DNA of 64,000 nt. It comes from Oxalobacteraceae bacterium. Lineage in GTDB: Bacteria > Pseudomonadota > Gammaproteobacteria > Burkholderiales > Burkholderiaceae_D. The notes under the pieces are model-generated. The model ran no database searches. It had not been told where the DNA came from and saw only the letters and a program-made list of their open reading frames with translations. The DNA is taken from the NCBI GenBank assembly GCA_013284265.1, contig JABTBR010000034.1, forward strand, positions 1 through 64,000. The letters run 5' to 3'. The position numbers and the translations under genes were made by a program. This document shows, piece by piece, positions 34,213 to 46,400 of this stretch (its first letter is position 1; the number at the start of each line of letters is the position of its first letter).

Positions 34213-34777
34213 TGGCCTTGCGCATGCGTGCCAGCGGCACGGTGACGCCACCCGGCAAGGTGATGGCGAAGTGTTCGGCAATGGCGAAGCCGCATGCCAG
34301 GTAGAGCGGCACGCCTGGCATGGTGGCAGCCAGTTCGAGCTGGGTAAAACCAGCCAGCGCGGCTTGCTCGGCGCTATGCTCGAGCAACTGGCGGCCCAGA
34401 CCCTGGCGGGCCGCGCCGGGATCGACAAAAAAGGCGCGGATGCGCGCCGCTTCGGAGCGCGGATCGAGCAGGGGATCGGGACCTTGTTTTGTGCGGTCGC
34501 CGCCGAACAGGGTGCGGCGCTTGCTCCAGCCGCCGCAGGCCAGCACGATGGCGCCGCGCTCGATGATGAAGTAGCTCTGGTCGGCGATCAGCTGGGTATC
34601 GACACCGAACACATGGCGGGTGACGGCGGCGGCCTGCCGCTCGTCGTAGAAGCCGGTGCTCAGTGCGATTCCCGAACGGGCGATCAAGGCTTCCATGCGG
34701 GCCACATCGTCCATGCGCGCCAGCCGCAGGCAGCGCCCGCCAGCCAACATCGGGAGACTATTGGCTGGTGCGGACAT
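34199..34777 (-). CDS. GNAT-family N-acetyltransferase
   Basis: 192 residues. The acetyl-CoA pyrophosphate loop is in FFVDPGAARQGLGRQLLEH near 125 (R/Q-x-x-G-x-G/A type), preceded by the strand IVLACGGWSKR and followed by LELAATMPGVPLYLACGF, the usual GNAT ending before the last strand. The first 20 residues are a short extension. Acetyl acceptor unknown. Two bases separate it from the nadB stop, so it is co-transcribed with nadB; whether it has a link to NAD metabolism is unknown. Confidence 0.82.
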   Translation of the reverse strand: MSAPANSLPMLAGGRCLRLARMDDVARMEALIARSGIALSTGFYDERQAAAVTRHVFGVDTQLIADQSYFIIERGAIVLACGGWSKRRTLFGGDRTKQGPDPLLDPRSEAARIRAFFVDPGAARQGLGRQLLEHSAEQAALAGFTQLELAATMPGVPLYLACGFAIAEHFAITLPGGVTVPLARMRKAITAR

Positions 34778-34779
34778 GC

Positions 34780-36396
34780 CTAGCGGCGCGCCGGGGTGAG
34801 GATGGTGGGCAGCGCCTTGGGCAGCGTGTCCGGATAGTCACGGCTGAAGTGCAGGCCACGGCTTTCGCGGCGCTGCAACGCGCTGTTGACGATCAGCGAG
34901 GCCACGTCGACCAGGTTGCGCAGTTCCAGCAGGTCGTGGGTGATGCGGAAGTTGCGGTAGTACTCGTCGATCTCTTCCTTGAGCAGGGCGATGCGGTGCT
35001 GGGCCCGTTCCAGGCGCTTGGTGGTGCGCACGATGCCCACATAATTCCACATGAAGCGGCGCAGTTCATCCCAGTTGTGCGAGATGACCACTTCCTCGTC
35101 GGCGTCGGTGACGCGGCTTTCGTCCCAGTCCGGCAGATAGGGCACTTCATCTTTTTCCTTGCTGGCGATGTCGGTGGCGCAGGCGCGTCCGATCACCACG
35201 CATTCGAGCAGGGAATTGCTGGCCAGGCGGTTGGCGCCATGCAGGCCGGTGCAGGCCGTTTCGCCGACGGCGTACAGGCCGGGCAGGTCGGTGCGTCCGG
35301 ACAGGTCGGTGACCACGCCGCCGCAGGTGTAGTGGGCGGCCGGCACGATGGGAATCGGCTGCCTGGTGATGTCGATGCCCAGTTCCAGGCAGCGCGCATA
35401 GATGGTCGGGAAGTGTTCGATCAGGAAGTCGGCCGGCTTGTGGCTGATGTCGAGGTGCACATAGTCGAGGCCGCGCTTCTTGATCTCGAAGTCGATCGCG
35501 CGCGCGACCACGTCGCGCGGTGCCAGTTCGGCGCGTTCGTCGTGGGCCAGCATGAAGCGGGTGCCGGCGGCGGCGCCCGCTTCCGGCGGCAGCTTGAGCA
35601 GGCCGCCTTCGCCGCGGATCGCTTCGGTGATCAGGAAGGACTTGGCGTAGGGGTGGTACAGGCAGGTCGGATGGAACTGGATGAATTCCATGTTCGACAC
35701 GCGGCAGCCGGCGCGCCAGGCCATGGCGATGCCGTCGCCGCTGGCGGTGTCGGGATTGGTGGTGTACAGATAGACCTTGCCGGCGCCGCCGGTGGCCATG
35801 ACGGTGTGTTCGGCGGCGAAGGTCAGTACCTTGCCGGTCTGCTCGTCCTGCACGTACAGGCCGTGGCATTTGGGCTGGGCATGGTGGCGCGCCGACTTGG
35901 ACGGATGCAGTTTTTCCGAGGTGATCAGGTCGATCGCGCAGTGATGCTCGAACAGGGTGATGTTCGGATGGGCGCGCACTTTTTCTTCCAGCGTCACCTG
36001 GACCGCGTGGCCGGTGGCGTCGGCGGCGTGGATGATGCGGCGCTGGCTATGGCCGCCTTCGCGGGTCAGGTGGAAGCCCAGTTCGGCCGATTCGTCGCGG
36101 GTGAAGGGCACGCCCTGGGCGATCAGCCATTCGATCGCCTCGCGGCCATGTTCGACGATGTAGCGGGTGGCGCTTTCCTCGCACAGGCCGCCGCCGGCCA
36201 CCAGGGTGTCGTCGATATGCTGGTCGTAGCTGTCGCCGGAGTCGAGCACCGCGGCGATGCCGCCCTGGGCCCAGTTGCTGGCGCCATCGAGCAGGGCGCG
36301 TTTGGAAATGATCGCGACGGTGCGCGTTTCGGCCAGGTGCAGGGCCACCGACAGTCCGGCCAGGCCGCTGCCGACAATAGCTACATCAAATTTCAT
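34780..36396 (-). CDS. nadB: L-aspartate oxidase
   Basis: 538 residues. It oxidises L-aspartate to iminoaspartate, the substrate of NadA. FAD motif VAIVGSGLAGLSVALHLAE at residues 5-23, then SNWAQGGIAAVL, RIIHAADATGHAVQ and the conserved EFIQFHPTCLY and GLHGANRLASNSLLEC. The C-terminal helical domain is complete. The promoter lies in the 197-bp divergent region shared with the sugar transferase gene. nadA and nadC are on the opposite strand about 4 kb away, so the three de novo NAD genes are close but not one operon. Confidence 0.95.
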   Translation of the reverse strand: MKFDVAIVGSGLAGLSVALHLAETRTVAIISKRALLDGASNWAQGGIAAVLDSGDSYDQHIDDTLVAGGGLCEESATRYIVEHGREAIEWLIAQGVPFTRDESAELGFHLTREGGHSQRRIIHAADATGHAVQVTLEEKVRAHPNITLFEHHCAIDLITSEKLHPSKSARHHAQPKCHGLYVQDEQTGKVLTFAAEHTVMATGGAGKVYLYTTNPDTASGDGIAMAWRAGCRVSNMEFIQFHPTCLYHPYAKSFLITEAIRGEGGLLKLPPEAGAAAGTRFMLAHDERAELAPRDVVARAIDFEIKKRGLDYVHLDISHKPADFLIEHFPTIYARCLELGIDITRQPIPIVPAAHYTCGGVVTDLSGRTDLPGLYAVGETACTGLHGANRLASNSLLECVVIGRACATDIASKEKDEVPYLPDWDESRVTDADEEVVISHNWDELRRFMWNYVGIVRTTKRLERAQHRIALLKEEIDEYYRNFRITHDLLELRNLVDVASLIVNSALQRRESRGLHFSRDYPDTLPKALPTILTPARR

Positions 36397-36593
36397 GGTG
36401 AGTTCTGATTTCGGTAAAGAACCATGACTATAGACTATTTGCCCTGGGCCTGTGGGAACGGCCCGTGGAAGGGCGATTTATACGGTGGTATTGATCTGGC
36501 GCCGATGAGCGATTGTGGCGCCGCAAGGCGGGTGGGGGAACAGTCCGCCATGATGGGGTTTCCCACCGGCGCGGCGGTGGCGGGAGCCCTGTC

Positions 36594-37973
36594 ATGATCC
36601 GAATTTTCCATCATTATGTGTCCAGAATGGCCTTCCTGCTACTGCTGCTGGAAATGCTGGTGCTGCTGGCGGCGGCGGCCGGTGCCTCGCTGTTCTGGCT
36701 GGCCGACGCCAAGCCTGGCGGCAATCTTGCGCTGACCGCCTGCGTGTTCGCCAGCGTGCTGCTGTTTAGCATGAGTACCTTGGGCATGTACCAGCACAGC
36801 CGGCGCGAAGACCTGACCCACTCCTTCATCCGCATCATGCCCGCCTTCGGCCTGGGCTTTGCCCTGTTCAGCGCCCTGGTCTATCTGATTCCCTCCTTGC
36901 AGCCGGGACGCAGCGGCAGCCTGGGCTTTGTGCTCGGATGCGCGGGCGTGCTGCTGATGCGTCTGCTGGTGTTCACCTCGGCCCGCTCGCGCATGCTGGC
37001 CGAGCGCCTGATCCTGGTCGGCGACGGCGCCATCGCCCGCGAATGCATCGAGCTGGCCAGCCAGCGCCCCGGCCTGCACCGTTTCCAGGTGGTGGGCTGC
37101 CTGTCGGTCGAAGGGGAGGCGCGCCAGGTGCCGTCGGCCGTCGTGTTGCCGGCCGGCCAGTCGCTGCTGCAACTGGCGCGCCAGCATGGCGCGCGCGAGA
37201 TCGTCGTCACCGTCAGCGACCGCCGCAATGGCGCCTTCCCCGTGCGCCAGCTGCTCGAATGCGCGCTGGGCGGGGTCGCCGTGTCCGATGCGGCCACCTT
37301 CTTCGAGCGCGAGGCTTGCCAGATCCGCATCGATTCCCTGCAACCGAGTTTCCTGATTTTCGGCGGCGGCTTCGACCAGAGCCTGCTGCGCGCCGCCGTC
37401 AAGCGCGGTTTCGATCTGCTGGCCAGCGCCGCGATCGGACTGGCGGCGCTGCCCGTCATGCTGCTGGCGGCCGCATGGATACGCTGCGAGGATGGCGGAC
37501 CGGTGTTCTATCACCAGGAACGGGTCGGCAAGAACGGCCATGTTTTCCATGTGCTGAAATTCCGCAGCATGCGCCAGGACGCCGAATCCGACGGCAAGCC
37601 GATCTGGGCCGCCGCCAACGATGCCCGCGTGACCCGCATCGGCCACTGGCTGCGCAAGCTGCGCATCGATGAACTGCCGCAGATGTTCAATGTCTTCAAG
37701 GGCGACATGAGTTTTGTCGGTCCGCGTCCGGAACGGGCCTATTTTGTCGAGCGCCTGTGCGCCGATGTGCCTTATTACAATGTGCGGCACACCATCAAGC
37801 CGGGCATCACCGGGCTGGCCCAGGTGCGCTACCAGTACGGCGCTTCGGTCGATGACGCCGTGCGCAAGCTGCAATACGATCTGTATTACGTGAAAAACAA
37901 TAGCCTGTTCCTCGATCTGCTGATCCTGCTCGACACGGTGCAAGTTGTCCTGCTCGGCAAGGGCAGCAGATGA
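36594..37973 (+). CDS. TIGR03013-type XrtA/PEP-CTERM system sugar transferase (EpsB-like)
   Basis: 459 residues. An N-terminal half with several membrane helices (13-35, 44-65, 85-125) and a Rossmann-like region precedes a C-terminal bacterial sugar-transferase domain that begins with another TM (LLASAAIGLAALPVMLLAAAW) and contains FYHQERVGKNG, LKFRSMRQDA, LRKLRIDELPQ and FVGPRPERAYFV. It should attach the first sugar phosphate to undecaprenyl phosphate for an exopolysaccharide. This form, next to PrsK and PrsR, is the one associated with exosortase A. GGGAG supports the ATG at 36594. The stop overlaps prsK. Confidence 0.85.
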   Translation: MIRIFHHYVSRMAFLLLLLEMLVLLAAAAGASLFWLADAKPGGNLALTACVFASVLLFSMSTLGMYQHSRREDLTHSFIRIMPAFGLGFALFSALVYLIPSLQPGRSGSLGFVLGCAGVLLMRLLVFTSARSRMLAERLILVGDGAIARECIELASQRPGLHRFQVVGCLSVEGEARQVPSAVVLPAGQSLLQLARQHGAREIVVTVSDRRNGAFPVRQLLECALGGVAVSDAATFFEREACQIRIDSLQPSFLIFGGGFDQSLLRAAVKRGFDLLASAAIGLAALPVMLLAAAWIRCEDGGPVFYHQERVGKNGHVFHVLKFRSMRQDAESDGKPIWAAANDARVTRIGHWLRKLRIDELPQMFNVFKGDMSFVGPRPERAYFVERLCADVPYYNVRHTIKPGITGLAQVRYQYGASVDDAVRKLQYDLYYVKNNSLFLDLLILLDTVQVVLLGKGSR

Positions 37974-40015
37974 TGCTGGCCGACTGGCCGGCGGTATCGA
38001 TCGCCGCCTTCAGTTATTCGGCCGCGGCCCTCAGTTTTCTTGGCCTGGGTGCGCTGCTGCTGGGAAACTGGCGCGCGCGCCGTCATGCGCGCACCTTGCT
38101 GCTGTGCTGCGGCCTGAGCGCCTTGTGGGCCGTGGTCGCGGCGCTGCTGGCACAGCCGGGCGGTCTGCTGCTTGATGCATTGGAAACGCTGCGCACAGGC
38201 AGTTGGCTGTGGCTGCTGTTGTGCCTGATGGGCAATGCGGGCCTGCGGTTTTCGGCCGGCCTGCTGTCCATCGTGGTGCTGTCGGCGCTACAACTGGCGG
38301 GCGCGGAACTGCAGGCAGACCCGGACTATGCCGGCGCGGCCGGGCTGACGCTGATCACCGCGCGGCTGCTGCTGTCGGTGCTGGGCATGTTGCTGGTCGA
38401 ACAGTTGTATCGCGGCACGCCGCCGCGCGAGCGCTGGGGCATCAAATTCGCCTGCCTCGGCATTGGCGGCCTGATCGCCTACGATTTTTTCCTGTACAGC
38501 GACGCCTTGCTGTTTCGCCAGATCAATCCGGAAATCTGGGCCGCGCGCGGCCTGGTCGATGCACTGGCCGCGCCCCTGTTGGGTATGTCGGCGGCGCGCA
38601 ATCCGGCCTGGGGTGCGGCGCTGTCGCTGTCGCGCCAGCTGATGCTGCGCTCGGCGGCGCTGATCGGTGCGGCCGTCTACCTGCTGGCCATGGCGCTGGC
38701 CGCGTATTACCTGCGCTATGTGGGCGGCGCCTGGGGCCGGCTGATGCAACTGGTGTCCTTGTCGGGCGCCATCGCGCTGCTGGCCGCCGTGCTATTTTCG
38801 GGCAGCTCACGGGCCAGGCTCAAGGTCTTGATCAATAAGCACTTTTATCAGGGGCATTTCGACTATCGGCAGGAGTGGCTGCGCTTTACCCGCGCCTTGT
38901 CGGCCGAAGGGCCTAGCCTGGGCCAGCGCACCGTCCAGGCCGTCGCCGAGCTGGTGGAGAGTCCGGCCGGCGCCCTGTGGATACGGCGCGACGGCGGCCA
39001 GTGCGAGCCGGTGGCAAGCTGGAATATGGCGGCCCAGAGCGTACTGGAACCGGCCAATGGCGCGCTGTGCCGTTTTCTGGAAGAGCGCCAGTGGGTCATC
39101 GATGTCGCCCATTGCGTGGCCGAGCCGCAGCGCTATGGGCAATTGACGCTGCCGGCCTGGTTGTACGGCTTGCCGCAGCTGTGGCTGGTTCTGCCCCTGA
39201 TGCTGCACGGGCGCCTGTTCGGCTTCGTGGTGCTGGCGCGCCCGCGCACGCCGCTGCTGCTCGATTGGGAAGTGACCGATCTGCTGAAGATCGCCGGCAG
39301 CCAGGCCGCCAGTTATCTGGCCCACCGCGAGACGGCCGACTCGCTGATGGTGGCGCGTCAGTTCGAATCCTTCAACCGCATGTCCACCTTCATCGTGCAT
39401 GACTTGAAGAACCTGGTGGCCCAGCTGTCGCTGCTACTGGCCAACGCCGAGAAACACAAGGCCAATCCAGCCTTCCAGGACGATATGCTGGCCACGCTGG
39501 CCAATTCGGTCGGCAAGATGACCCAGATGCTGCGCAAGCTGGCGCGCCAGGCCAGCGGCGACAGTTGCGCGCCGCTGCGTCTGGCCGCCTTGCTGGAACA
39601 GGCGGTGGCCGCGCGCGCCATGCAGGCGCCGGTACCGCGGCTGGAGGTGCGGGATGCCAGCCTGACGGTGCTGGCCAACTGGACGCGGCTGGAGCGGGTG
39701 GTGGGGCATCTGATCCAGAACGCGGTCGAGGCCACCGCGCCCGACGGCTGGGTCGATGTGCGGCTGCTGCGCCAGGGCAAGGCGGCGGTGATCGAATTGC
39801 AGGATAGCGGACATGGCATGAGCGAAGAATTCATCCGCGAACGCCTGTTCCGGCCCTTCGACTCGACCAAAACGGCCGGCATGGGCATCGGGGTGTTTGA
39901 AAGCCGCGAATATCTGCGCGAGCTGGGCGGCCAGCTGGAGGTGCGCAGCGCGCCGCAGGCCGGCAGCACCTTTCGCGTGATCCTGCCGGCGCTGGCCCAG
40001 GCCGCCGCTGCCTGA
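37970..40015 (+). CDS. prsK: XrtA/PEP-CTERM system histidine kinase PrsK
   Basis: 681 residues. About eight membrane helices occupy residues 10-280, then a GAF-like domain (SLGQRTVQAVAELVESPAGALW), and a kinase core with the H-box STFIVHDLKNLVAQ, N-box HLIQNAVEATAPDG, DSGHGMS and GMGIGVFESREYL. The VHDLKN form of the His box is characteristic of PrsK. It should phosphorylate PrsR. The ATGA overlap with the sugar transferase and the 23-bp gap to prsR make one operon. The membrane signal is unknown. Confidence 0.9.
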   Translation: MMLADWPAVSIAAFSYSAAALSFLGLGALLLGNWRARRHARTLLLCCGLSALWAVVAALLAQPGGLLLDALETLRTGSWLWLLLCLMGNAGLRFSAGLLSIVVLSALQLAGAELQADPDYAGAAGLTLITARLLLSVLGMLLVEQLYRGTPPRERWGIKFACLGIGGLIAYDFFLYSDALLFRQINPEIWAARGLVDALAAPLLGMSAARNPAWGAALSLSRQLMLRSAALIGAAVYLLAMALAAYYLRYVGGAWGRLMQLVSLSGAIALLAAVLFSGSSRARLKVLINKHFYQGHFDYRQEWLRFTRALSAEGPSLGQRTVQAVAELVESPAGALWIRRDGGQCEPVASWNMAAQSVLEPANGALCRFLEERQWVIDVAHCVAEPQRYGQLTLPAWLYGLPQLWLVLPLMLHGRLFGFVVLARPRTPLLLDWEVTDLLKIAGSQAASYLAHRETADSLMVARQFESFNRMSTFIVHDLKNLVAQLSLLLANAEKHKANPAFQDDMLATLANSVGKMTQMLRKLARQASGDSCAPLRLAALLEQAVAARAMQAPVPRLEVRDASLTVLANWTRLERVVGHLIQNAVEATAPDGWVDVRLLRQGKAAVIELQDSGHGMSEEFIRERLFRPFDSTKTAGMGIGVFESREYLRELGGQLEVRSAPQAGSTFRVILPALAQAAAA

Positions 40016-40038
40016 GACCAACAACTGCCGGAGGAGCG

Positions 40039-41394
<1,356 letters not shown>

Positions 41395-41436
41395 GCGTCG
41401 CCGTGTCAGAGCAATACGGGGCTTTGCGCACGCTAC

Positions 41437-43074
41437 TCAGGCCGTGGTCGAAATCCCGTACTTGCGCTGGGTCGCCGTATATTGCTGCAGCAGGCTGTCG
41501 AGCGCCGGGTGGGTGGCGTCCAGCGTGCGGATGCGGTCGAGCAATTCGCCGGCCCGTTCACCCAAGGAGCTTTCCCAGCCCAGGTCGTCCAGTTGCTTGA
41601 GGATGGCCGAAGTGGCCGCCGTGAGTAGGGGCACATTGCCCGGCGTCTTGCGCAGCGCAATGCTGAGCACGTCGACGGCGGCGCGCAAGTCGCCCTGGCT
41701 GCGTTTGTCGGCGGCATCGGTCAGCAATTCCTCCACCTGGCGCGTGACCTGGTCGCCGACGCTGCGGGCCAGGTCGTGCCGCCCCGCTTTTTCAAACACA
41801 CCCACCGCATCGTCGGTGGAAATGCCGCTATCGGTCTCGTTCATCAGATTGATCATCAACTCGGAAGCCTGGTCGTCGAGCTTGTTCTTCAGGCAGCTGT
41901 GCACCAGGCCCACCTTCAGATTGGTCGACAGGCCCCGGCTCATGCCGACCGCATTGACCGCCGTGCTCAATTCGCTTGCCGCACCAGTCTGGTTGCCGGA
42001 CAGTTCCATCAATAAGGCCGAGGAAATCGCCCGGCAGACTTCGGTGTTCGCATTACTGCGCATCGAGCGTTCCAGATCGCGGATCACGCCGCTGGCCTGA
42101 TGGGCATCGCCTTTCTTGACCAGGGTCTTGACCAGATTGACATGGTCTTCCGGATCGCGGAATTCGGAATACTTGGCCTTGGCCACCACCTGTTTAAACG
42201 CCTTCTCCGCCACGCCGACGTCGCCCGTTTCCAGCGCCACTTCGCCCAGGTGGCGCAGGCGGCTGACCATATGCGGGGAAATGGCGACCGCATCTTCCAG
42301 TATCTTCTTGGCGATGGTGGTCTGGCCCAGCGCTTCATGGGTCTTGGCCAGCAGATCGTAGGCGGCCATGAATTTGGGGTTGTGCTCGACCAGATTCTCC
42401 AGCGTCTGCTGGGCTTCCTCGTAGCGCTGCATGCCGAACTGGCAGCGCCCCAGTCCCAGATGGGCCCAGCCGAGCGGGCGCTGCATCAGGATGGTCTGAT
42501 AGATCAGGCCGGCTTCGGCCAGTTCGCCGGAAGCGACGTGCATTTCGGCGCGCAGGCGCGCGAACTCGATCGCGTGGCGCGGGTGCTTGGTTTCCGATTC
42601 GATGCACAGGGCAATGGCGCGGCGCACATTGCTCAGACCCATCAGGTCGTACACCGGCATGAACACGGAGCGCCGCTCGACGGCGCGGCCGATGCGCTGG
42701 AGCAGGGCGTCCACGGTAAACGGCTTGAGGATGTAGTCGGTCGGCGTCAGTTCGGCCGCGCTGATGACCTTGCTGTAATCGCCTTCGGAGGTCAGCATGA
42801 TGAAAATGGTCCACTGGGCGATCAGCTTGTGGCGGCGCAAGTCTTCCAGCAACTGCTGGCCATCCTGGCCATTGTCGCCGCTGCCGCTGCCCAGGTCGTA
42901 TTCGCAGAGCACGATATCGAAGGATTTTTTGCCGAGCTGGCGGATCGCGGTGCCGGAGCTGACCGCATACTCGATCTTCGTGATCGACGACTGGCTCAGC
43001 ATATTGTGCAGATTGCCGCGCATCCCGGGATTGGGATCGACGATCAGGACCGACAATTCACTATATTCTGGCAT
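41437..43074 (-). CDS. Response regulator with TPR output domain
   Basis: 545 residues. Receiver domain at residues 5-135: SVLIVDPNPGMRG, phosphoacceptor Asp in VLCEYDLGSGSG, MLTSEGD and the Lys of ILKPF. The rest is helical tetratricopeptide-like repeats (GWAHLGLGRCQFGMQRYEEAQQTL region near 240, then weaker repeats to the end). There is no DNA-binding or enzyme domain, so phosphorylation probably alters protein binding. The ATG at 43074 directly precedes the receiver; the frame continues upstream but that part lacks receiver homology. It is transcribed toward prsR and diverges from purL. It is not the PrsT lipoprotein: there is no signal peptide. Confidence 0.83.
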   Translation of the reverse strand: MPEYSELSVLIVDPNPGMRGNLHNMLSQSSITKIEYAVSSGTAIRQLGKKSFDIVLCEYDLGSGSGDNGQDGQQLLEDLRRHKLIAQWTIFIMLTSEGDYSKVISAAELTPTDYILKPFTVDALLQRIGRAVERRSVFMPVYDLMGLSNVRRAIALCIESETKHPRHAIEFARLRAEMHVASGELAEAGLIYQTILMQRPLGWAHLGLGRCQFGMQRYEEAQQTLENLVEHNPKFMAAYDLLAKTHEALGQTTIAKKILEDAVAISPHMVSRLRHLGEVALETGDVGVAEKAFKQVVAKAKYSEFRDPEDHVNLVKTLVKKGDAHQASGVIRDLERSMRSNANTEVCRAISSALLMELSGNQTGAASELSTAVNAVGMSRGLSTNLKVGLVHSCLKNKLDDQASELMINLMNETDSGISTDDAVGVFEKAGRHDLARSVGDQVTRQVEELLTDAADKRSQGDLRAAVDVLSIALRKTPGNVPLLTAATSAILKQLDDLGWESSLGERAGELLDRIRTLDATHPALDSLLQQYTATQRKYGISTTA

Positions 43075-43448
43075 CGTGTGCTTTCTCGCGCTGGCACCAG
43101 CCGAGACGCGCGGCCCGCAGGACGACAGTTCTGTGCGGCAATTTTGCGCGGCTGTTCGGTTTGCCTCTAACCCGGCAGGCGGACTTCGGTATTGGTATAA
43201 ACAAGCATACTCCAAGGCAAGGCAAAATTGCACAAGAAGCAGCTGTTTTGCCCTTCGGAATGAGCGATTTGGCGCAAATAATGCTGAAAATGTTGCTTTG
43301 GCGGCAGTTTTGGTCGGGAAAAGAGGGCCGATCGCTCTGCTATGGGGCGGTCGGACAAGGTATAATGCGGCCAAAGGAAATTCTGCCATACCCTCGTGCC
43401 ACATCTACCTTTAATCCGCAGCCACGCTGCATCAACCATCGTCCAACC
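43075..43448. other. Divergent intergenic region with purL promoter
   Basis: No gene is seen in these 374 bp. A perfect TATAAT at 43361-43366 lies 82 bp before the purL ATG, without a clear -35. An inverted repeat GGCAAAA (43221-43227) and TTTTGCC (43246-43252) is 109 bp upstream of that -10; it is not a PurR box, which has the form ACGCAAACGTTTGCGT. Confidence 0.5.
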
Positions 43449-46400
43449 ATGTTGATTCTGCCGGGCTCCAACGCCCTGTCCGCATTCCGTAGCCAACGCC
43501 TGTTAACCCAACTGCAAACTGTGCTGCCCGCAGTGACCGCGGTGCAGGCCCGCTTTGTCCACTTCATCGATGCCGCCGCGCCGCTCTCGGCCGACGATTC
43601 CAGCCGCCTCGGCGCGTTGCTCACCTATGGCGAACCGGCGCAGGCCGATCTGGCCGATGGCGTGGTCGAAGAATTCTTCGTCATTCCCCGTTTCGGCACC
43701 ATTTCGCCGTGGGCCTCGAAGGCAAGCGACATCGCGCACAACTGCGGCATGGCACACATCAAGCGCGTCGAGCGCGGTGTGGCCTATCGCGTGATCCTCA
43801 AGGGCGGCATCCTGGGCAGCAGCATCGGCGCGGCCAAGAAACTGGCCGAGCAGGAAGTGCAGTCCGTCGCGGCGCTGTTGCACGACCGCATGACCGAATC
43901 GGTGCTGCGCCACCCGGACGAAGCGGCCGGCCTGTTCCGTACGCTGGACGCGCGTCCGCTGGAGCGCATCGACGTGCTGGGCGCCGGCAAGGCCGCGCTG
44001 GAAAAAGCCAATACGGACCTGGGTCTGGCCATGTCGGACGACGAGATCGAGTATCTGGACGCCGCCTTCACCAAGGCTGGCCGCAATCCGACCGACGTGG
44101 AACTGATGATGTTCGCCCAGGCCAACAGCGAACATTGCCGCCACAAGATTTTCAACGCCGACTGGACCATCGACGGCGTGGTGCAGGATAAATCCCTGTT
44201 CCAGATGATCAAGAACACCCACCAACTGCAGCCAAAAGGCACGATCGTCGCTTATAGCGATAATTCGTCCATCATGGAAGGTGCCGAAGTCATGCGCTTC
44301 TTCCCGCAGGGCGAGGGCCAGGAATACGCCGCCATGAGCGAGCTGACCCATACGCTGATGAAGGTGGAAACCCATAATCACCCGACCGCCATCTCGCCAT
44401 TCCCGGGCGCCTCCACCGGCGCCGGCGGCGAAATCCGTGACGAAGGCGCCACCGGCCGCGGCGCCAAGCCGAAAGCTGGCCTGGCCGGCTTCACCGTCTC
44501 CAACCTGATGCTGCCGGGCGCCGTGCAAGCCTGGGAAAACGCCGCCAGCGTCACCGCCGCGCCAGCCCAGCGCGACACCAGCAAGGTCTACGGCAAGCCG
44601 GACCGCATCGCTTCTGCGCTGCAAATCATGATCGAGGGCCCGCTGGGCGGCGCCGCTTTCAGCAATGAATTTGGCCGTCCAGTGCTGGGCGGATACTTCC
44701 GTACCTATGAACAGAATATCGGCAAGCAGTTTGCCGGCGCGCACGACACCGTCTTCGGCTACCACAAGCCGATCATGATTGCCGGCGGTATCGGCAATAT
44801 CTCGGGCCAGCATACCCACAAGAACGACATTCCGGTCGGCAGCCTGCTGGTGCAACTGGGTGGCCCAGGCATGCGCATCGGCATGGGCGGCAGTGCCGCG
44901 TCCTCGATGGCCACCGGCACCAATACCGCCGACCTGGACTTCGATTCCGTACAGCGCGGCAATCCCGAAATGGAACGCCGGGCCCAGGAAGTGATCAATG
45001 GCTGCTGGCAGCTGGGCGCCAACAATCCGATCATCTCGATCCACGACGTGGGCGCGGGCGGTCTGTCGAACGCCTTCCCGGAAATCACCAACGATGCCAA
45101 GCGCGGCGCGATCTTCGATCTGCGCAAGATTCCTCTGGAAGAGAGCGGCATGGCGCCGAAGGAAATCTGGAGTAATGAATCGCAGGAACGCTATGTGCTG
45201 GCGATTGCCCCGGAAAGCCTGCCTGGCTTCCAGGCCCTGTGCGCGCGCGAGCGCTGCCTGTTCGCCGTCGTCGGCGTGGCCACCGAAGAGCGTCAACTGA
45301 AGCTGATCGACCCGGAGCTGGGCAATGAGCCGGTCGACATGCCGATGGATGTGCTGCTGGGCAAGCCGCCAAAAATGCAGCGCGATGTACACCATGTGCA
45401 GAACGAATACCCGGCCATCGACCTGACCGGCATCGAGCTGGAAGAAGCGGCCAGGCGCGTGCTGCTGCTGCCTACCGTGGGCGACAAATCCTTCCTGATC
45501 ACCATCGGCGACCGTACCGTTGGCGGCATGAGCGTGCGCGACCAGATGGTTGGCCCTTGGCAGGTGCCGGTCGGCGACTGCGCCGTCACCTCGATGAGCT
45601 TTGAGGGCTATCTGGGCGAAGCCATGGCCATGGGCGAGCGTACTCCGCTGGCCGTGATCAACGCGCCAGCCTCGGGCCGCATGGCCGTGGGCGAAGCGGT
45701 GACCAATATCGCCGCCGCCGCCATCAACGATATTTCCGACATCAAACTGTCGGCCAACTGGATGGCCGCCTGCGGCCAGCCTGGCCAGGATGCGGCCCTG
45801 TTCGACACCGTCAAGGCTGTCGGCATGGAGCTGTGCCCGGCGCTGGGTATCAGTATTCCAGTGGGCAAGGATTCCCTGTCGATGCGCACCACCTGGCGCG
45901 ACGACGAGTCAGAAGCCAAAGCTGACGGTTCTGGCACTGCCAAAGCCGTCACCTCGCCCGTCTCGCTGATCGTCTCGTCCTTCGCGCCAGTCTACGACGT
46001 ACGCAAGTCGCTGACCCCGCAGATCAAGACCGATGCCGGCGATACCGTGATGATCCTGATCGATCTGGGCCGCGGCAAGAACCGCCTGGGCGCCTCGGCG
46101 CTGTCGCTGGTCATGGGCCAGCTGGGCAATGAAGTGCCGGACGTGGACAGCGCGGAAGACCTGAAAGGCTTCTTCGCCGCCATCCAGCAACTGAACAAGG
46201 AAGGCAAGCTGCTCGCCTACCACGACCGTTCGGACGGCGGCCTGTACGGCACGCTGACCGAAATGGCCTTCGCCGGCCGTAGCGGCCTGTCGATCAACCT
46301 GGACATCCTGACGCTGGAGCAGGGCCATGGTGCCGATCACGGCGATGCCAAGAACTGGGCCGGCCAGATCGCCGAACGCCGCAATGAGCAAACCCTGGCC

